From an uncultured Bacteroides sp. (lineage in GTDB: Bacteria > Bacteroidota > Bacteroidia > Bacteroidales > Bacteroidaceae), in contig USSR01000329.1 of the NCBI GenBank assembly GCA_900557355.1, positions 1-7,585 on the forward strand: a stretch of 7,585 nucleotides of DNA, read 5' to 3'. The number at the start of each line of letters is the position of its first letter. The first letter of the stretch is position 1. Both the position numbers and the translations under genes were made by a program. Shown here one piece after another: positions 7,577 to 7,585 of this stretch. Below the pieces are notes generated by a model. That model ran no database searches and had not been told where the DNA came from. It saw nothing but the letters and a program-made list of their open reading frames with translations.

Positions 7577-7579
7577 TAA
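7484..7579. repeat. Outer 18-bp perfect inverted repeat
   Basis: TTATTCTTTCCACCGTGG at 7484-7501 recurs as an exact inverted copy at 7562-7579, enclosing 60 bp that contain most of the central palindrome. Its left arm overlaps the flank of the central hairpin, so the two pairings compete if this region is transcribed. A third near-palindrome, CTTTCCCCACGGTGGAAAG, lies at 7556-7574. Confidence 0.75.
7500..7541. repeat. Perfect 42-bp palindrome, extendable to 68 bp
   Basis: The two 21-bp halves are exact reverse complements with no spacer. The centre is CTTTCCACCATGGTGGAAAG (7511-7530), flanked by T7 and A7 tracts and by GGAG/CTCC. Pairing continues outward to 7487-7554 with one mismatch and two G-U-type pairs. 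It lies about 135 bp upstream of the regulator ATG and upstream of its promoter, so it is not needed as that gene's leader. It could end transcription arriving from outside the window, act as an operator, or be a mobile or extragenic repeat element. A perfect palindrome this long with no loop is unusual for a simple terminator. Confidence 0.85.
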
Positions 7580-7585
7580 ATGTCG

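Noticed and set aside
7422..7585. CRISPR array
   Set aside because: The units are about 22 bp with no unique spacers, they reverse orientation at the centre and are too diverged; no cas gene is present.
7366..7585. Insertion sequence or transposon end
   Set aside because: Inverted repeats are present, but there is no transposase, no target-site duplication can be recognised, and the window ends before any second boundary.

Overview
The window looks like chromosomal DNA from a gut-type Bacteroidota, most likely Bacteroides or a close relative. The reasons are a SusC/SusD-like pair, a hybrid-two-component-type sensor protein with double Reg_prop propellers and a Y_Y_Y domain, promoters matching the Bacteroidota -7 consensus TAnnTTTG, and weak Shine-Dalgarno sequences. 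All three genes lie on the minus strand, so transcription runs from high to low coordinates. This is the regulator-proximal end of a polysaccharide utilization locus (PUL).

Layout in the direction of transcription. Bases 7366-7585 are non-coding. They hold a promoter for the regulator (7392-7399) and, further upstream, a repeat-rich block with a perfect 42-bp palindrome (7500-7541) inside a roughly 22-bp periodic array of TTCTTT/AAAGAA elements. Bases 4483-7365 encode a 960-residue membrane regulator. Bases 4330-4482 are a 153-bp intergenic region with a perfect 16-bp inverted repeat, a 21-bp-spaced direct repeat and a susC promoter that has a good -7 box but no -33 box. Bases 1003-4329 encode a complete SusC-like TonB-dependent outer-membrane transporter (1108 aa). 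After a 23-bp gap, bases 1-979 encode the first 326 residues of a SusD-like glycan-binding lipoprotein, which runs off the window.

The most unusual item is the regulator. Its periplasmic half is that of a classical hybrid two-component system (HTCS): signal peptide, fourteen propeller blades, Y_Y_Y domain and one membrane helix. The cytoplasmic half goes from the first residues of the histidine-kinase H-box (FFTNI) straight into the segment that normally follows the receiver domain (DEKFL...) and then the AraC-type DNA-binding domain. The phospho-accepting histidine, the HATPase domain and the receiver are all absent, yet the frame is uninterrupted. It therefore reads as a one-component, membrane-tethered AraC regulator derived from an HTCS.

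Proposed working model (inference): an oligosaccharide released in the periplasm binds the propeller/Y_Y_Y sensor. The conformational change passes through the membrane helix without phosphotransfer and positions a dimer of AraC domains on the 21-bp-spaced half-sites just upstream of the susC promoter. This switches on SusC/SusD for import of the glycan. The glycan itself cannot be named because no glycoside hydrolase or lyase gene lies in the window.
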